A DNA stretch of 64,000 nucleotides, taken from contig NZ_CP013747.1 in assembly GCF_001484605.1 (NCBI RefSeq), positions 2,976,001-3,040,000 of the forward strand, given 5' to 3'. The DNA is from Pseudarthrobacter sulfonivorans. Its GTDB lineage: Bacteria > Actinomycetota > Actinomycetes > Actinomycetales > Micrococcaceae. This document shows positions 24,088-31,498 of this stretch, in pieces. A model generated the notes under the pieces. The model did not search any database and had not been told where the DNA came from. It worked only from the letters and a program-made list of their open reading frames with translations. Position numbers and translations under genes: made by a program. Position 1 is the stretch's first letter, and every line of letters starts with the position of its first letter.

Positions 24088-25434
24088 ATGCGCCCAAAAA
24101 CGCGCGCTGCCGCGATTGCCGCCGGAGCCCTCTGCATCGCCCTGAGCGCCTCGGCCTGTGCAGGTGCCGGCGGAGGCAATTCCGCCGGAGACCCCAACAG
24201 CATCAATGTCCTGATGGTGAACAACCCCCAGATGGAGGACCTGCAGCGGCTCACCGCGGATAATTTCACCAAGGAAACCGGCATCAAGGTCAACTACACG
24301 ATCCTGCCTGAAAACGACGTCCGGGCCAAGATCAGCCAGGAGTTCTCCAGCCAGGCCGGCCAGTACGACGTCGCGTCACTGTCCAACTACGAGATCCCGT
24401 TCTATTCCGCCAACGGCTGGCTCGCGCCGCTGGACAATGTTGCCGAGAACGCCGCGTTTGACCAGGACGACATCCTGCCCGCCTACACGGCCTCCCTCAC
24501 CGGCGAGGACGGCAAGCTCTACGGCGAACCGTTCTACGGCGAATCCTCTTTCCTGATGTACCGCAAGGACATTCTGGACGCCAAGGGCCTGACCCTGCCG
24601 GCGAAGCCCACCTGGGACGAGGTGGCGGACATAGCAGCACAGGTGGACGGCGCAGCCCCGGGAATAAAGGGCATCTGCCTGCGCGGCCAGCCCGGCTGGG
24701 GACAGGTCTTCGCGCCGCTGACCACCGTGGTGAACACCTTCGGCGGGACCTGGTTCGACAAGGACTGGAACGCCCAGGTCAACTCCCCGAAGTTCACAGC
24801 AGCCGTCGACTTCTACACCAAACTGGTCCGGGAGCACGGTGAAGCAGGGGCCGCGCAGGCCGGCTTCACCGAATGCCTGAACAACATGAGCCAAAGCAAA
24901 GTGGCCATGTGGTACGACGCCACGTCGGCCGCCGGCGCCCTCGAATCAGACACGTCCCCCGTGAAGGGGAAGATCGGCTACGCCCAGGCCCCGGTAAAGG
25001 AAACGACGTCGTCCGGCTGGCTGTGGACCTGGTCCTGGGCTGTGCAGGCGGCCTCCAAGAAACAGGATGCTGCCGGGAAGTTCATCGCCTGGGCCAGCTC
25101 GAAGGAGTACGAGGAACTGGTCGCCTCCAAGCTCGGCTGGGCGAAGGTTCCCTCAGGCAAGCGCATCTCCACCTACGAGAACACCGACTTCCAGAAGGCG
25201 GCACCGTTCTTCGAGGCCGAACGCTTCGCCATCGAGAACGCCGACCCGAAGAACCCCGGCGCCCAGGAACGTCCCGCCGTCGGCATCCAGTTTGTGGGCA
25301 TTCCCGAGTTCGCTGCCCTGGGCACCAACGTCTCCCAGGGCGTCAGCTCCGCCATCGCAGGCCAGGGCACCGTGGCCGACGCACTGGCCAAGGGCCAGGA
25401 AGCCGCCCAAAAAGTCGGCAACAAGTACAAGTAG
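24088..25434 (+). CDS. Polyol/sugar ABC transporter substrate-binding lipoprotein (SmoE-like)
   Basis: 448-residue family-1 solute-binding protein. The signal MRPKTRAAAIAAGALCIALSASAC ends in a lipobox-like ASAC, then a Gly/Ser linker. The body has SINVLMVNNPQMEDLQRLT at the first strand, YDVASLSNYEIPFYSANGWLAPLD, GEPFYGESSFLMYRKDI and the WLWTWSWAV aromatic hinge strip typical of sorbitol/mannitol binders. AAAGGAG lies 7 bases before the ATG. First gene of a four-gene operon with two permeases and a polyol-type dehydrogenase. Confidence 0.9.
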   Translation: MRPKTRAAAIAAGALCIALSASACAGAGGGNSAGDPNSINVLMVNNPQMEDLQRLTADNFTKETGIKVNYTILPENDVRAKISQEFSSQAGQYDVASLSNYEIPFYSANGWLAPLDNVAENAAFDQDDILPAYTASLTGEDGKLYGEPFYGESSFLMYRKDILDAKGLTLPAKPTWDEVADIAAQVDGAAPGIKGICLRGQPGWGQVFAPLTTVVNTFGGTWFDKDWNAQVNSPKFTAAVDFYTKLVREHGEAGAAQAGFTECLNNMSQSKVAMWYDATSAAGALESDTSPVKGKIGYAQAPVKETTSSGWLWTWSWAVQAASKKQDAAGKFIAWASSKEYEELVASKLGWAKVPSGKRISTYENTDFQKAAPFFEAERFAIENADPKNPGAQERPAVGIQFVGIPEFAALGTNVSQGVSSAIAGQGTVADALAKGQEAAQKVGNKYK

Positions 25435-25460
25435 CCAGAACCGAACCGCAGGAGAACCTC

Positions 25461-26429
25461 ATGACTACCGCAACGGCGCGCATCTCCCGCCCGGGACACC
25501 ACGCAGCCAAACTTCCAAGAAATGCCCGGTCGCGGGAACGCGCCCTGGCCTGGGCCCGGCGTGCACCGCTGCTTCCGGCCCTGATCTTCCTCATTCTCGT
25601 CACCCAGCTCCCGTTCGTGGTGACGCTGATCATCTCGTTCCTGAACTGGAACAGCCTCAGCCCTGACAAGACCGCCTTCGCCGGCCTCGAGAACTACGTC
25701 ACGGTCCTCACCGACCCGGACCTGCGCCAGGCCATCTTCACCACCATCCTCCTCACCGTCTCCGTCGTGCTCGCCAGCCTGGTCATCGGGCTGGGCCTGG
25801 CCCTGCTGCTGGACAAGAAGTTCATCGGCCGCGGACTGGCGCGGACGCTGCTGATCGCACCGTTCCTGGTGGTGCCCGTGGCCGCGGCCCTCATCTGGAA
25901 GCACGCCCTGCTCAACCCCACGTACGGGCTGATCAACGGCATCCTGACCTGGATCTGGTCCCTCTTCGGCAGCAGCACGGCACCCCAGCTGGACCTGCTG
26001 TCCCAGGCACCCATGATGGCCGTCATCGTCTCGCTGGTCTGGCAGTGGACACCGTTTATGATGCTCATCCTGCTGGCGGGCCTGCAGTCCCGTCCCATGG
26101 ACACCGTGGAAGCGGCCCAGATGGACGGCGCCACACCGTGGGCGATCTTCCGGCACCTCACCCTGCCGCATCTGCGCCAGTACCTGGAGCTTGGCGGCCT
26201 GCTCGGAGCCATCTATATCGTGCAGAACTTCGACGCCGTCTTCACCCTCACCGCAGGCGGACTGGGCACGGCCAACCTGCCCTACGCCATCTACCAGACG
26301 TTCTACTTCGCCAACGAATACGGCCTGGCGTCTGCTGCCGGCGTCGTAGTGGTCATCGGCACCATCGTCGTGGCCACTTTTGCCCTCCGCACCGTCTTTT
26401 CGCTCTTCAAGAAGGAGGCAGCACGATGA
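25461..26429 (+). CDS. Polyol/sugar ABC transporter permease (SmoF-like)
   Basis: 322 residues, six predicted helices after a basic cytoplasmic N-terminus. The EAA loop reads DTVEAAQMDGATPWAIFRHLTLPHL and identifies a MalF-type permease of the CUT1 group. The start is fixed by GGAGA 6 bases upstream; the frame is open far upstream inside the binding-protein gene but that part is antisense-like coding noise. It follows the binding protein after 26 bases and overlaps the next permease as ATGA. Confidence 0.9.
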   Translation: MTTATARISRPGHHAAKLPRNARSRERALAWARRAPLLPALIFLILVTQLPFVVTLIISFLNWNSLSPDKTAFAGLENYVTVLTDPDLRQAIFTTILLTVSVVLASLVIGLGLALLLDKKFIGRGLARTLLIAPFLVVPVAAALIWKHALLNPTYGLINGILTWIWSLFGSSTAPQLDLLSQAPMMAVIVSLVWQWTPFMMLILLAGLQSRPMDTVEAAQMDGATPWAIFRHLTLPHLRQYLELGGLLGAIYIVQNFDAVFTLTAGGLGTANLPYAIYQTFYFANEYGLASAAGVVVVIGTIVVATFALRTVFSLFKKEAAR

Positions 26430-27343
26430 GCACGCTCACTCCTGCCGCACACCGCAAGGCAACCACCGGCCCCACCGCACAGGCGACCGGAACGCTCCGG
26501 CGCGGCAAGTCACGCATGGACCCCACCCGCAACAACACCGCCGCCGGCCTCGGGGCCTGGCTGCTCGCCTTGCTCTTCGCCGCCCCGGTGATGTGGATGA
26601 TCCTGACCTCCTTCCACTCCGAAACCGACGCCGCCACCAACCCGCCGTCCATCGCCGCGAACCTCACCCTGGACGCGTACCGGGAGTTCTTCGGGGAAAC
26701 GTCCGGCGTCAGCCCGTGGCCGTCGCTGATCAACTCCGCCACCGCATCCATCCTGTCCACGGTTCTCGTCCTGGTGCTGGCCATTCCCGCCGCGTATGCC
26801 CTGTCCATCCGGCCGGTGAAGAAATGGACCGACGTGATGTTCTTCTTCCTCTCCACAAAGATGATGCCCGTGGTGGCGGCGATCCTGCCGCTTTACCTGT
26901 TCGCCAGGACCGTCGGTGCGCTGGACAACATCTGGTTCCTGATCCTGATGTACACGTCCATGAACCTTCCCATCGCGGTCTGGATGATGAGGTCCTTCCT
27001 CGCCGAGGTACCGGTCGAAATGCTGGAAGCCGCCCAGATCGACGGCGCCGGGCTGCTCCTCACGTTGCGCAAGGTGGTGGCACCTGTCGCGATGCCCGGC
27101 ATCGCCGCGACCGCGCTGATCTGCTTCATCTTCAGCTGGAACGAACTGCTCCTGGCCCGGGTCCTCACCGGCGTGGTGGCGGGAACAGCACCAGTCTTCC
27201 TGACCGGCTTCGTCTCCGGCCAGGGCCTCTTCCTCGCCAAGGTGTGCGCTGCCGCCGTCGTGATTTCCCTCCCGGTGCTGTTCGCCGGGTTCGCCGCCCA
27301 GGACAAGCTCGTCCAGGGCCTCTCCCTGGGCGCCGTCAAGTAG
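26426..27343 (+). CDS. Polyol/sugar ABC transporter permease (SmoG-like)
   Basis: 305 residues, MalG-type CUT1 permease. A long basic N-terminal tail precedes helix 1 (AWLLALLFAAPVMWMILTSF). The EAA loop is EMLEAAQIDGAGLLLTLRKVVAPVAMPG. Translation begins in an ATGA overlap with the first permease. No ATP-binding subunit gene follows; CUT1 systems in actinobacteria often use a shared MsiK/MsmK-type ATPase encoded elsewhere. Confidence 0.9.
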   Translation: MSTLTPAAHRKATTGPTAQATGTLRRGKSRMDPTRNNTAAGLGAWLLALLFAAPVMWMILTSFHSETDAATNPPSIAANLTLDAYREFFGETSGVSPWPSLINSATASILSTVLVLVLAIPAAYALSIRPVKKWTDVMFFFLSTKMMPVVAAILPLYLFARTVGALDNIWFLILMYTSMNLPIAVWMMRSFLAEVPVEMLEAAQIDGAGLLLTLRKVVAPVAMPGIAATALICFIFSWNELLLARVLTGVVAGTAPVFLTGFVSGQGLFLAKVCAAAVVISLPVLFAGFAAQDKLVQGLSLGAVK

Positions 27344-27382
27344 CCGGACATCCCCACTTTCGATTCTTAGAGGAGCAATTCA

Positions 27383-28444
27383 ATGACAACACCCACCGCC
27401 CAGTCCACCACCCTGGCCCCCGCCGAACTGCCAGCCACCATGCGGGCTTCCGTTCTGAAGCGCCAGGGCGACATGGTCATGGAAACCCTTCCCCTGCCGC
27501 AGCCCGACGCCGACCAGGTCCTGGTGCAGGTGGCCGCCGTCGGCGTCTGCGGCAGCGACGTCCACTACTACGAGCACGGCCGGATCGGCGACTATGTGGT
27601 GGACCACCCGCTGATCCTCGGCCACGAACTCTCCGGCCGGATCGCCGCCGTCGGAAGCGCCGTTGACCCCGCCCGCATCGGCAACCGCGTCGCCGTCGAA
27701 CCCCAGCGCCCCTGCCGCACCTGCAAGCAGTGCAAAGCCGGCCGCTACAACCTGTGCCCGGACATCGAGTTCTATGCCACCCCGCCGATCGACGGCGCCT
27801 TCGCCGAATACGTCACCATCCAGAGCGACTTCGCCTACGACATCCCGGACAGTGTCAGCGACGAGGCCGCAGCCCTCATCGAACCGCTCTCCGTCGGGCT
27901 CTGGGCCTGCGAACGAGCGGAAATCAAGCCGGGCAGCCGGGTCCTGATCGCCGGCGCCGGCCCGATCGGCATCATCGCCGCCCAGGCTGCACGCGCGTTC
28001 GGCGCCACCGAAATCTACATCACTGACATCGCCGAGGACCGGCTCGCCTTCGCTTTGGAACATGGCGCCACGCACGCGCTGAACGCCAAGACGGACAGTG
28101 TGGAAGGGCTCGACGTCGATGCGTTCATTGACGCTTCCGGCGCACCGCAGGCGGTCCGTTCCGGGATCAAGGCCGTCGGACCGGCCGGCAGGGTCATCCT
28201 GGTGGGGCTCGGGGCGGACGACGTCGAACTCCCTGTTTCGTACATCCAGAACCGGGAGATCTGGCTCTCCGGCGTGTTCCGGTACACCAACACCTGGCCG
28301 CTGGCGATCCAACTGATCGCCGACGGAAAGGTGGACCTGGACATTCTCGTCACCGGAAAGTTCACCCTCGCCGAGTCCGAAGAAGCCCTGAAAGCGGGCA
28401 AGCAGGCCGGCCAGCTCAAAGCCGTCGTCTACCCCGGCCGTTGA
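27383..28444 (+). CDS. Zinc polyol dehydrogenase (sorbitol/xylitol dehydrogenase-like)
   Basis: 353-residue zinc-dependent medium-chain dehydrogenase. Catalytic zinc region: GVCGSDVHYYEHGRIG and LGHELSG (His-Glu). Structural zinc lobe: CRTCKQCKAGRYNLC. NAD-binding: VLIAGAGPIGIIAAQAARAFGA followed by an acidic ITD, suggesting NAD rather than NADP. It resembles sorbitol, xylitol and L-iditol dehydrogenases and would oxidise the polyol imported by the preceding transporter to a ketose. GAGGAG lies 8 bases before the ATG. The specific polyol is not determinable. Confidence 0.9.
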   Translation: MTTPTAQSTTLAPAELPATMRASVLKRQGDMVMETLPLPQPDADQVLVQVAAVGVCGSDVHYYEHGRIGDYVVDHPLILGHELSGRIAAVGSAVDPARIGNRVAVEPQRPCRTCKQCKAGRYNLCPDIEFYATPPIDGAFAEYVTIQSDFAYDIPDSVSDEAAALIEPLSVGLWACERAEIKPGSRVLIAGAGPIGIIAAQAARAFGATEIYITDIAEDRLAFALEHGATHALNAKTDSVEGLDVDAFIDASGAPQAVRSGIKAVGPAGRVILVGLGADDVELPVSYIQNREIWLSGVFRYTNTWPLAIQLIADGKVDLDILVTGKFTLAESEEALKAGKQAGQLKAVVYPGR

Positions 28445-28601
28445 CCCAGGGGAGGAGGGACCGTCTCACCCGTCCGGGGGATGTGGCGGCCGCGCGGTGA
28501 TCGTCGGGTTCAGGGTGGCCCGTGGGCCTGTCGGCGAGTCCGGCGCTCAGGAAGCACAAGGCTGGTCGGCGGCTGCTGATCGGCGCAGGGCCGATATCCG
28601 T

Positions 28602-28627
28602 GGCCCCCGTCCGGTCGGATGGGGGCC
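28602..28627 (+). terminator. Hairpin after the polyol operon
   Basis: GGCCCCCGTCC and GGATGGGGGCC pair around a short loop (28602-28627), about 160 bases after the dehydrogenase stop and just before palindrome copy 8. No U-tract; termination role is tentative. The rest of the 28445-28640 gap shows no coding frame I trust. Confidence 0.35.
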
Positions 28628-28640
28628 GCTCCGGGACTGA

Positions 28641-28713
28641 TACGACGGCGGGAGGTCCCGTCGTCGTGCGTCCGCTTGTCTAGGGCCTCAAGTGTCCGTT
28701 CGCGCCGGGTTCC
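28641..28713. repeat. Composite repeat: palindrome copy 8 plus conserved tail
   Basis: Palindrome core (TACGACGGCGGGAGGTCCCG, one arm mutated) followed by a tail with CTAGGGCCTCAAGTGTCCG and TTCGCGCC. The same 73-base arrangement recurs at 30248-30320. The tail overlaps the 3' end of the cupin gene and encodes its last residues. Confidence 0.8.
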
Positions 28714-29057
28714 GGGGAAGGCCGAACAACAACGAGCATGCTGCAGCCGGCGCCGCTGAGGTAAGGCCCGTGACGCATGCCGGGCGGACGGCACGCGTAC
28801 ATGCCGGCCGTAAAAGTCTTCCCGAGGGTCACATCGGTGAGTTCCCCCGAGAGAATCATGACCTCTTCCCAATAGTCGTGGACGATCACGCCGCTCGCTA
28901 TGGTGTCGGCGCCGGGCTCATAGCGTTGGAGCAGGGTCGAATCTCCGCTGAGAGGGTCCGCAGCGAGGATCTGCTCCCAGATTCCGTGTTCGGCGTCGCC
29001 GTTTGTCTTCTGCCAGCCAACGATCGGTTCGTGGAACTCCAGCTCTGGTTTGCGCAT
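28680..29057 (-). CDS. Cupin-domain protein (ChrR-like)
   Basis: 125 residues, single cupin: GADTIASGVIVHDYWEEVMILSGELTDV (first metal motif, His and Glu ligands), then FTAGMYACRPPGMRHGPYLS (second motif with His). The start at 29057 has AAGGAGATG just upstream; a longer reading adds a non-conserved MGTEGDA. The C-terminal codons for ANGHLRP lie in the composite repeat at 28641-28713. Divergent from the D-threonine aldolase-like gene with 77 bases between. Substrate unknown. Confidence 0.8.
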   Translation of the reverse strand: MRKPELEFHEPIVGWQKTNGDAEHGIWEQILAADPLSGDSTLLQRYEPGADTIASGVIVHDYWEEVMILSGELTDVTLGKTFTAGMYACRPPGMRHGPYLSGAGCSMLVVVRPSPEPGANGHLRP

Positions 29058-29134
29058 TGCATCTCCTTCAGTCCCCACCGATTGTCAGTGTTGTATACAT
29101 AGGGTATGCGAGGGGTTCCGCATAAAGTGTAAGG

Positions 29135-30232
29135 ATGACCATCCCAGCGGAAATCGACACACCTGAGATCATCATCGACCGGGACGTGCTCCAGCGAAAT
29201 ATCGACCGCATGGCAACGGCCGTCCAGGCCAAGGGCCTGCATCTTCGGCCACATGTCAAGACGCACAAAGTGCCCGAAATCGCTGAAATGCAGCTGGCAG
29301 CCGGAGCCACAGGACTGACTGTGGCCACCCTCGGAGAGGCCGAAGTCTTTGCAGAGCACGGAGCCAAAGACATCTTCATCGCCTATCCGCTCTGGGTCGG
29401 TCCCCGCCAAGCCGAACGGCTCCAGCGCCTTGCAGCAAAAGCCAGGATCGCAGTTGGTCTGGACTCACGGGAAGCAGCCGAAACCATGGCCGCGTCGCTC
29501 GGCGATGCCGTTGGTGAGATTGAAGTGCTGCTGGAGATCGACAGCGGCCATCACCGCAGCGGGATAGCACCCGACGCCGCTGTCGACGTCGCCCACGCCG
29601 CAGCGCGGGCAGGGCTGCGCGTCACGGGAATTTTCACGTTTCCAGGGCACAGCTATGCCCCGGGCATGCCGCTGAAGGCTGCGGACGAGGAACGGTTGGC
29701 CCTCGGCGAAGCAGCCGACCTGCTCACTGCTGCAGGGTTCCCCATCACCCACGTCAGCGGCGGGTCCACACCCACCGCCACCCTCACGGGCAACTCCGGA
29801 GCGACAGAAGTCCGGCCCGGCGTGTACGTCTTCGGGGATGCCCAACAACTGGAACTGGATCGCTGTGCGGCAGAAGACATCGCGCTGACCGTCGCGGCAA
29901 CGGTCGTCAGCCGGCATGAAGGCACCGACCTCATACCGCGAAGGGTCATCCTGGACTCCGGCAGCAAAATCCTCGGCGGGGACCGGCCCGGCTGGGCCAC
30001 CGGCTTCGGGCGGCTCCTAGACCACCCGGAAGCCCGAATTAGTGCACTGTCAGAACACCACGCCACCGTCGTGTGGCCGGCGGAGGCAACGCTGCCGGCT
30101 CTCGGAGACCGGCTGCGGGTGGTCCCCAATCACGTCTGCATTGCCATGAACCTCGTCGACGAAGTCACCGTGATCAGCGGCGGCGAAATCGTGGCCCGCT
30201 GGCAGGTGGCTGCACGCGGACGCAACAAATAG
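29135..30232 (+). CDS. D-threonine aldolase / D-serine dehydratase-like PLP enzyme
   Basis: 365 residues. N-terminal alanine-racemase-type TIM barrel with the PLP lysine in LRPHVKTHKVPEIAEMQ, and GLTVATLGEAEVFAEHG. C-terminal beta domain carries the zinc site of D-threonine aldolase/D-serine dehydratases: SEHHATVVW and RLRVVPNHVCIAMN (His and Cys ligands). Such enzymes cleave D-3-hydroxy amino acids or dehydrate D-serine. The neighbouring divergent cupin could be functionally linked. Followed by palindrome copy 9. Confidence 0.85.
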   Translation: MTIPAEIDTPEIIIDRDVLQRNIDRMATAVQAKGLHLRPHVKTHKVPEIAEMQLAAGATGLTVATLGEAEVFAEHGAKDIFIAYPLWVGPRQAERLQRLAAKARIAVGLDSREAAETMAASLGDAVGEIEVLLEIDSGHHRSGIAPDAAVDVAHAAARAGLRVTGIFTFPGHSYAPGMPLKAADEERLALGEAADLLTAAGFPITHVSGGSTPTATLTGNSGATEVRPGVYVFGDAQQLELDRCAAEDIALTVAATVVSRHEGTDLIPRRVILDSGSKILGGDRPGWATGFGRLLDHPEARISALSEHHATVVWPAEATLPALGDRLRVVPNHVCIAMNLVDEVTVISGGEIVARWQVAARGRNK

Positions 30233-30247
30233 TCCCCAAGAAGCAGC

Positions 30248-30320
30248 TACGACGGCGGGAGGTCCCGCCGTCGGGCGTCCGCTCGGCTAGGGCCGCAAGT
30301 GTCCGTTCGCGCAGGTTTCC
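30248..30320. repeat. Composite repeat: palindrome copy 9 plus conserved tail
   Basis: TACGACGGCGGGA, GG, TCCCGCCGTCG, then a tail with CTAGGGCCGCAAGTGTCCG and TTCGCGC. Nearly identical to 28641-28713. It lies between convergent genes and ends exactly at the Bcp stop codon. Confidence 0.82.
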
Positions 30321-30788
30321 TTAGACGCCGAGCTCTGCCTTGAGCGCTGCGACGTGGCCCTGGGCCTTGATCTGGTACTGGGTGAGCGTGACTTTGCCTT
30401 CGGCGTCGAGCACCACGGTGGAACGGACCAGGCCGTCAACCACTTCGCCGTTCACCAGCTTTTCGCCCCAGGCGCCGTAGGCCAGCGCCACGGCGTGGTC
30501 CTCGTCGGAGAGCAGCGGGAACGTCAGGGCGAAGTCGCCGGTGAATGCCGCCAGCTTCTCAGGCGCGTCCGGGGAGATGCCCAGGACCTCGTAGCCGGAG
30601 GACTGCAGGCTGGCGAGGTTGTCGCGGAAGTCGCAGGCCTCGGTGGTGCAGCCGGGGGTGGCGGCTTCCGGGTAGAAGTACACAATGACGTTGCTTCCGC
30701 GGTAATCAGAGAGGGAGACCTTCTGGCCGTCGGCGTTGAGCAGGGCGAAATCGGGGGCCTGGGTTCCGGCGAGGAGTTTCTGGGTCAT
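30321..30788 (-). CDS. bcp: Thioredoxin-dependent peroxiredoxin (Bcp/PrxQ)
   Basis: 155 residues, standard for Bcp. The catalytic loop YPEAATPGCTTEACDFRDN has peroxidatic Cys47 and resolving Cys52, the atypical 2-Cys PrxQ pattern (EAA replaces the commoner KAS before TPGCT). SPDAPEKLAAF and FPLLSDEDHAVALAYGAWGEK are family segments, and RSTVVLDAEGKV holds the conserved Arg. It reduces hydroperoxides in the cytoplasm with thioredoxin. Single gene. Confidence 0.92.
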   Translation of the reverse strand: MTQKLLAGTQAPDFALLNADGQKVSLSDYRGSNVIVYFYPEAATPGCTTEACDFRDNLASLQSSGYEVLGISPDAPEKLAAFTGDFALTFPLLSDEDHAVALAYGAWGEKLVNGEVVDGLVRSTVVLDAEGKVTLTQYQIKAQGHVAALKAELGV

Positions 30789-30854
30789 GTTTCGATCCTT
30801 GACTTGTGGGGCAACCGCCGTGGCCGGCGATCATCTATCGGTGCAACGGGCTGC

Positions 30855-31487
30855 CTAGATGCAGTATTCCGCGGGTCCGCGGACGGTGCTGCCCGGTCCG
30901 GGCACAAACTGGTAGCCGCCGCCGCGCACTGTTGCGATGGCGTGGCGGGCCGAGCCCAGCTTGCGCCGGACGCGTCCAACATACACGTCGATGGAGCGGA
31001 ATGCCGCGCCGGGGCAGTCCAGGGACTCGAGGACGCGTTGCAGTTCTTCACGTTGAATCGTCCGCGACTGGTTTTCCACGAGGTACCTCAGGAGGCTGAA
31101 TTCCATGTGGGTGAAGCTGACCGGGACACCATCCAGAAGTACGGTGTCCGCGGCCAGATCCACTGCCACGATGCTCCGTCGCCCGGCCAGGGAGACTGGC
31201 GGGGCGACGACGGCGGCGGTGCCGTTTCCGGCGTCGGACGCCGTTTCCGAAACATCAGCGCCGCCGTCGGGACCGTCTGAACCTTCGACGCAGGCCGTTC
31301 CGGCCGCGGTCCACAGGTGGACTCCGGCTTCCGGAGCGAGCTGGCGGGCACGCGCCAGGACCGCTTGGGCGGCCTGGGCCCAGACCGCCGGGTCGATGTC
31401 CTGGCCTTCACAAGGCTGGAGCCACACTGCCAGGCCGCGCGGCTGAAGCCGTGGCCGCGGGTATGGTGCGTGGACGTTGACGGCCAT
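30855..31487 (-). CDS. Receiver-less OmpR-type winged-helix protein
   Basis: 210 residues. The C-terminal third (about 105-200) is an OmpR/PhoB-type Trans_reg_C domain: LLDGVPVSFTHMEFSLLRYLVENQSRTIQREELQRVL, then RSIDVYVGRVRRKLGSARHAIATVRGGGYQFVP. The N-terminal half is not a receiver: no Asp phosphoacceptor pattern; instead it has WLQPCEGQDIDPAVWAQAAQAVLARARQLAPEAG, an unfamiliar alpha/beta segment, then a Gly/Ala linker. It is the last gene of the glyoxylate/allantoin operon, 11 bases after allB. It may sense a pathway metabolite directly. Confidence 0.8.
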   Translation of the reverse strand: MAVNVHAPYPRPRLQPRGLAVWLQPCEGQDIDPAVWAQAAQAVLARARQLAPEAGVHLWTAAGTACVEGSDGPDGGADVSETASDAGNGTAAVVAPPVSLAGRRSIVAVDLAADTVLLDGVPVSFTHMEFSLLRYLVENQSRTIQREELQRVLESLDCPGAAFRSIDVYVGRVRRKLGSARHAIATVRGGGYQFVPGPGSTVRGPAEYCI

Positions 31488-31498
31488 CGCGCTGCGCC

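Noticed and set aside
29085..29105. TGTATACA palindrome between cupin and D-threonine aldolase-like genes as an operator
   Set aside because: Only eight symmetric bases and AT-rich, equally likely to be part of a promoter -10 region.
31105..31446. Plus-strand frame opposite the winged-helix gene
   Set aside because: Shadow of the minus-strand gene; the winged-helix motifs are unambiguous.
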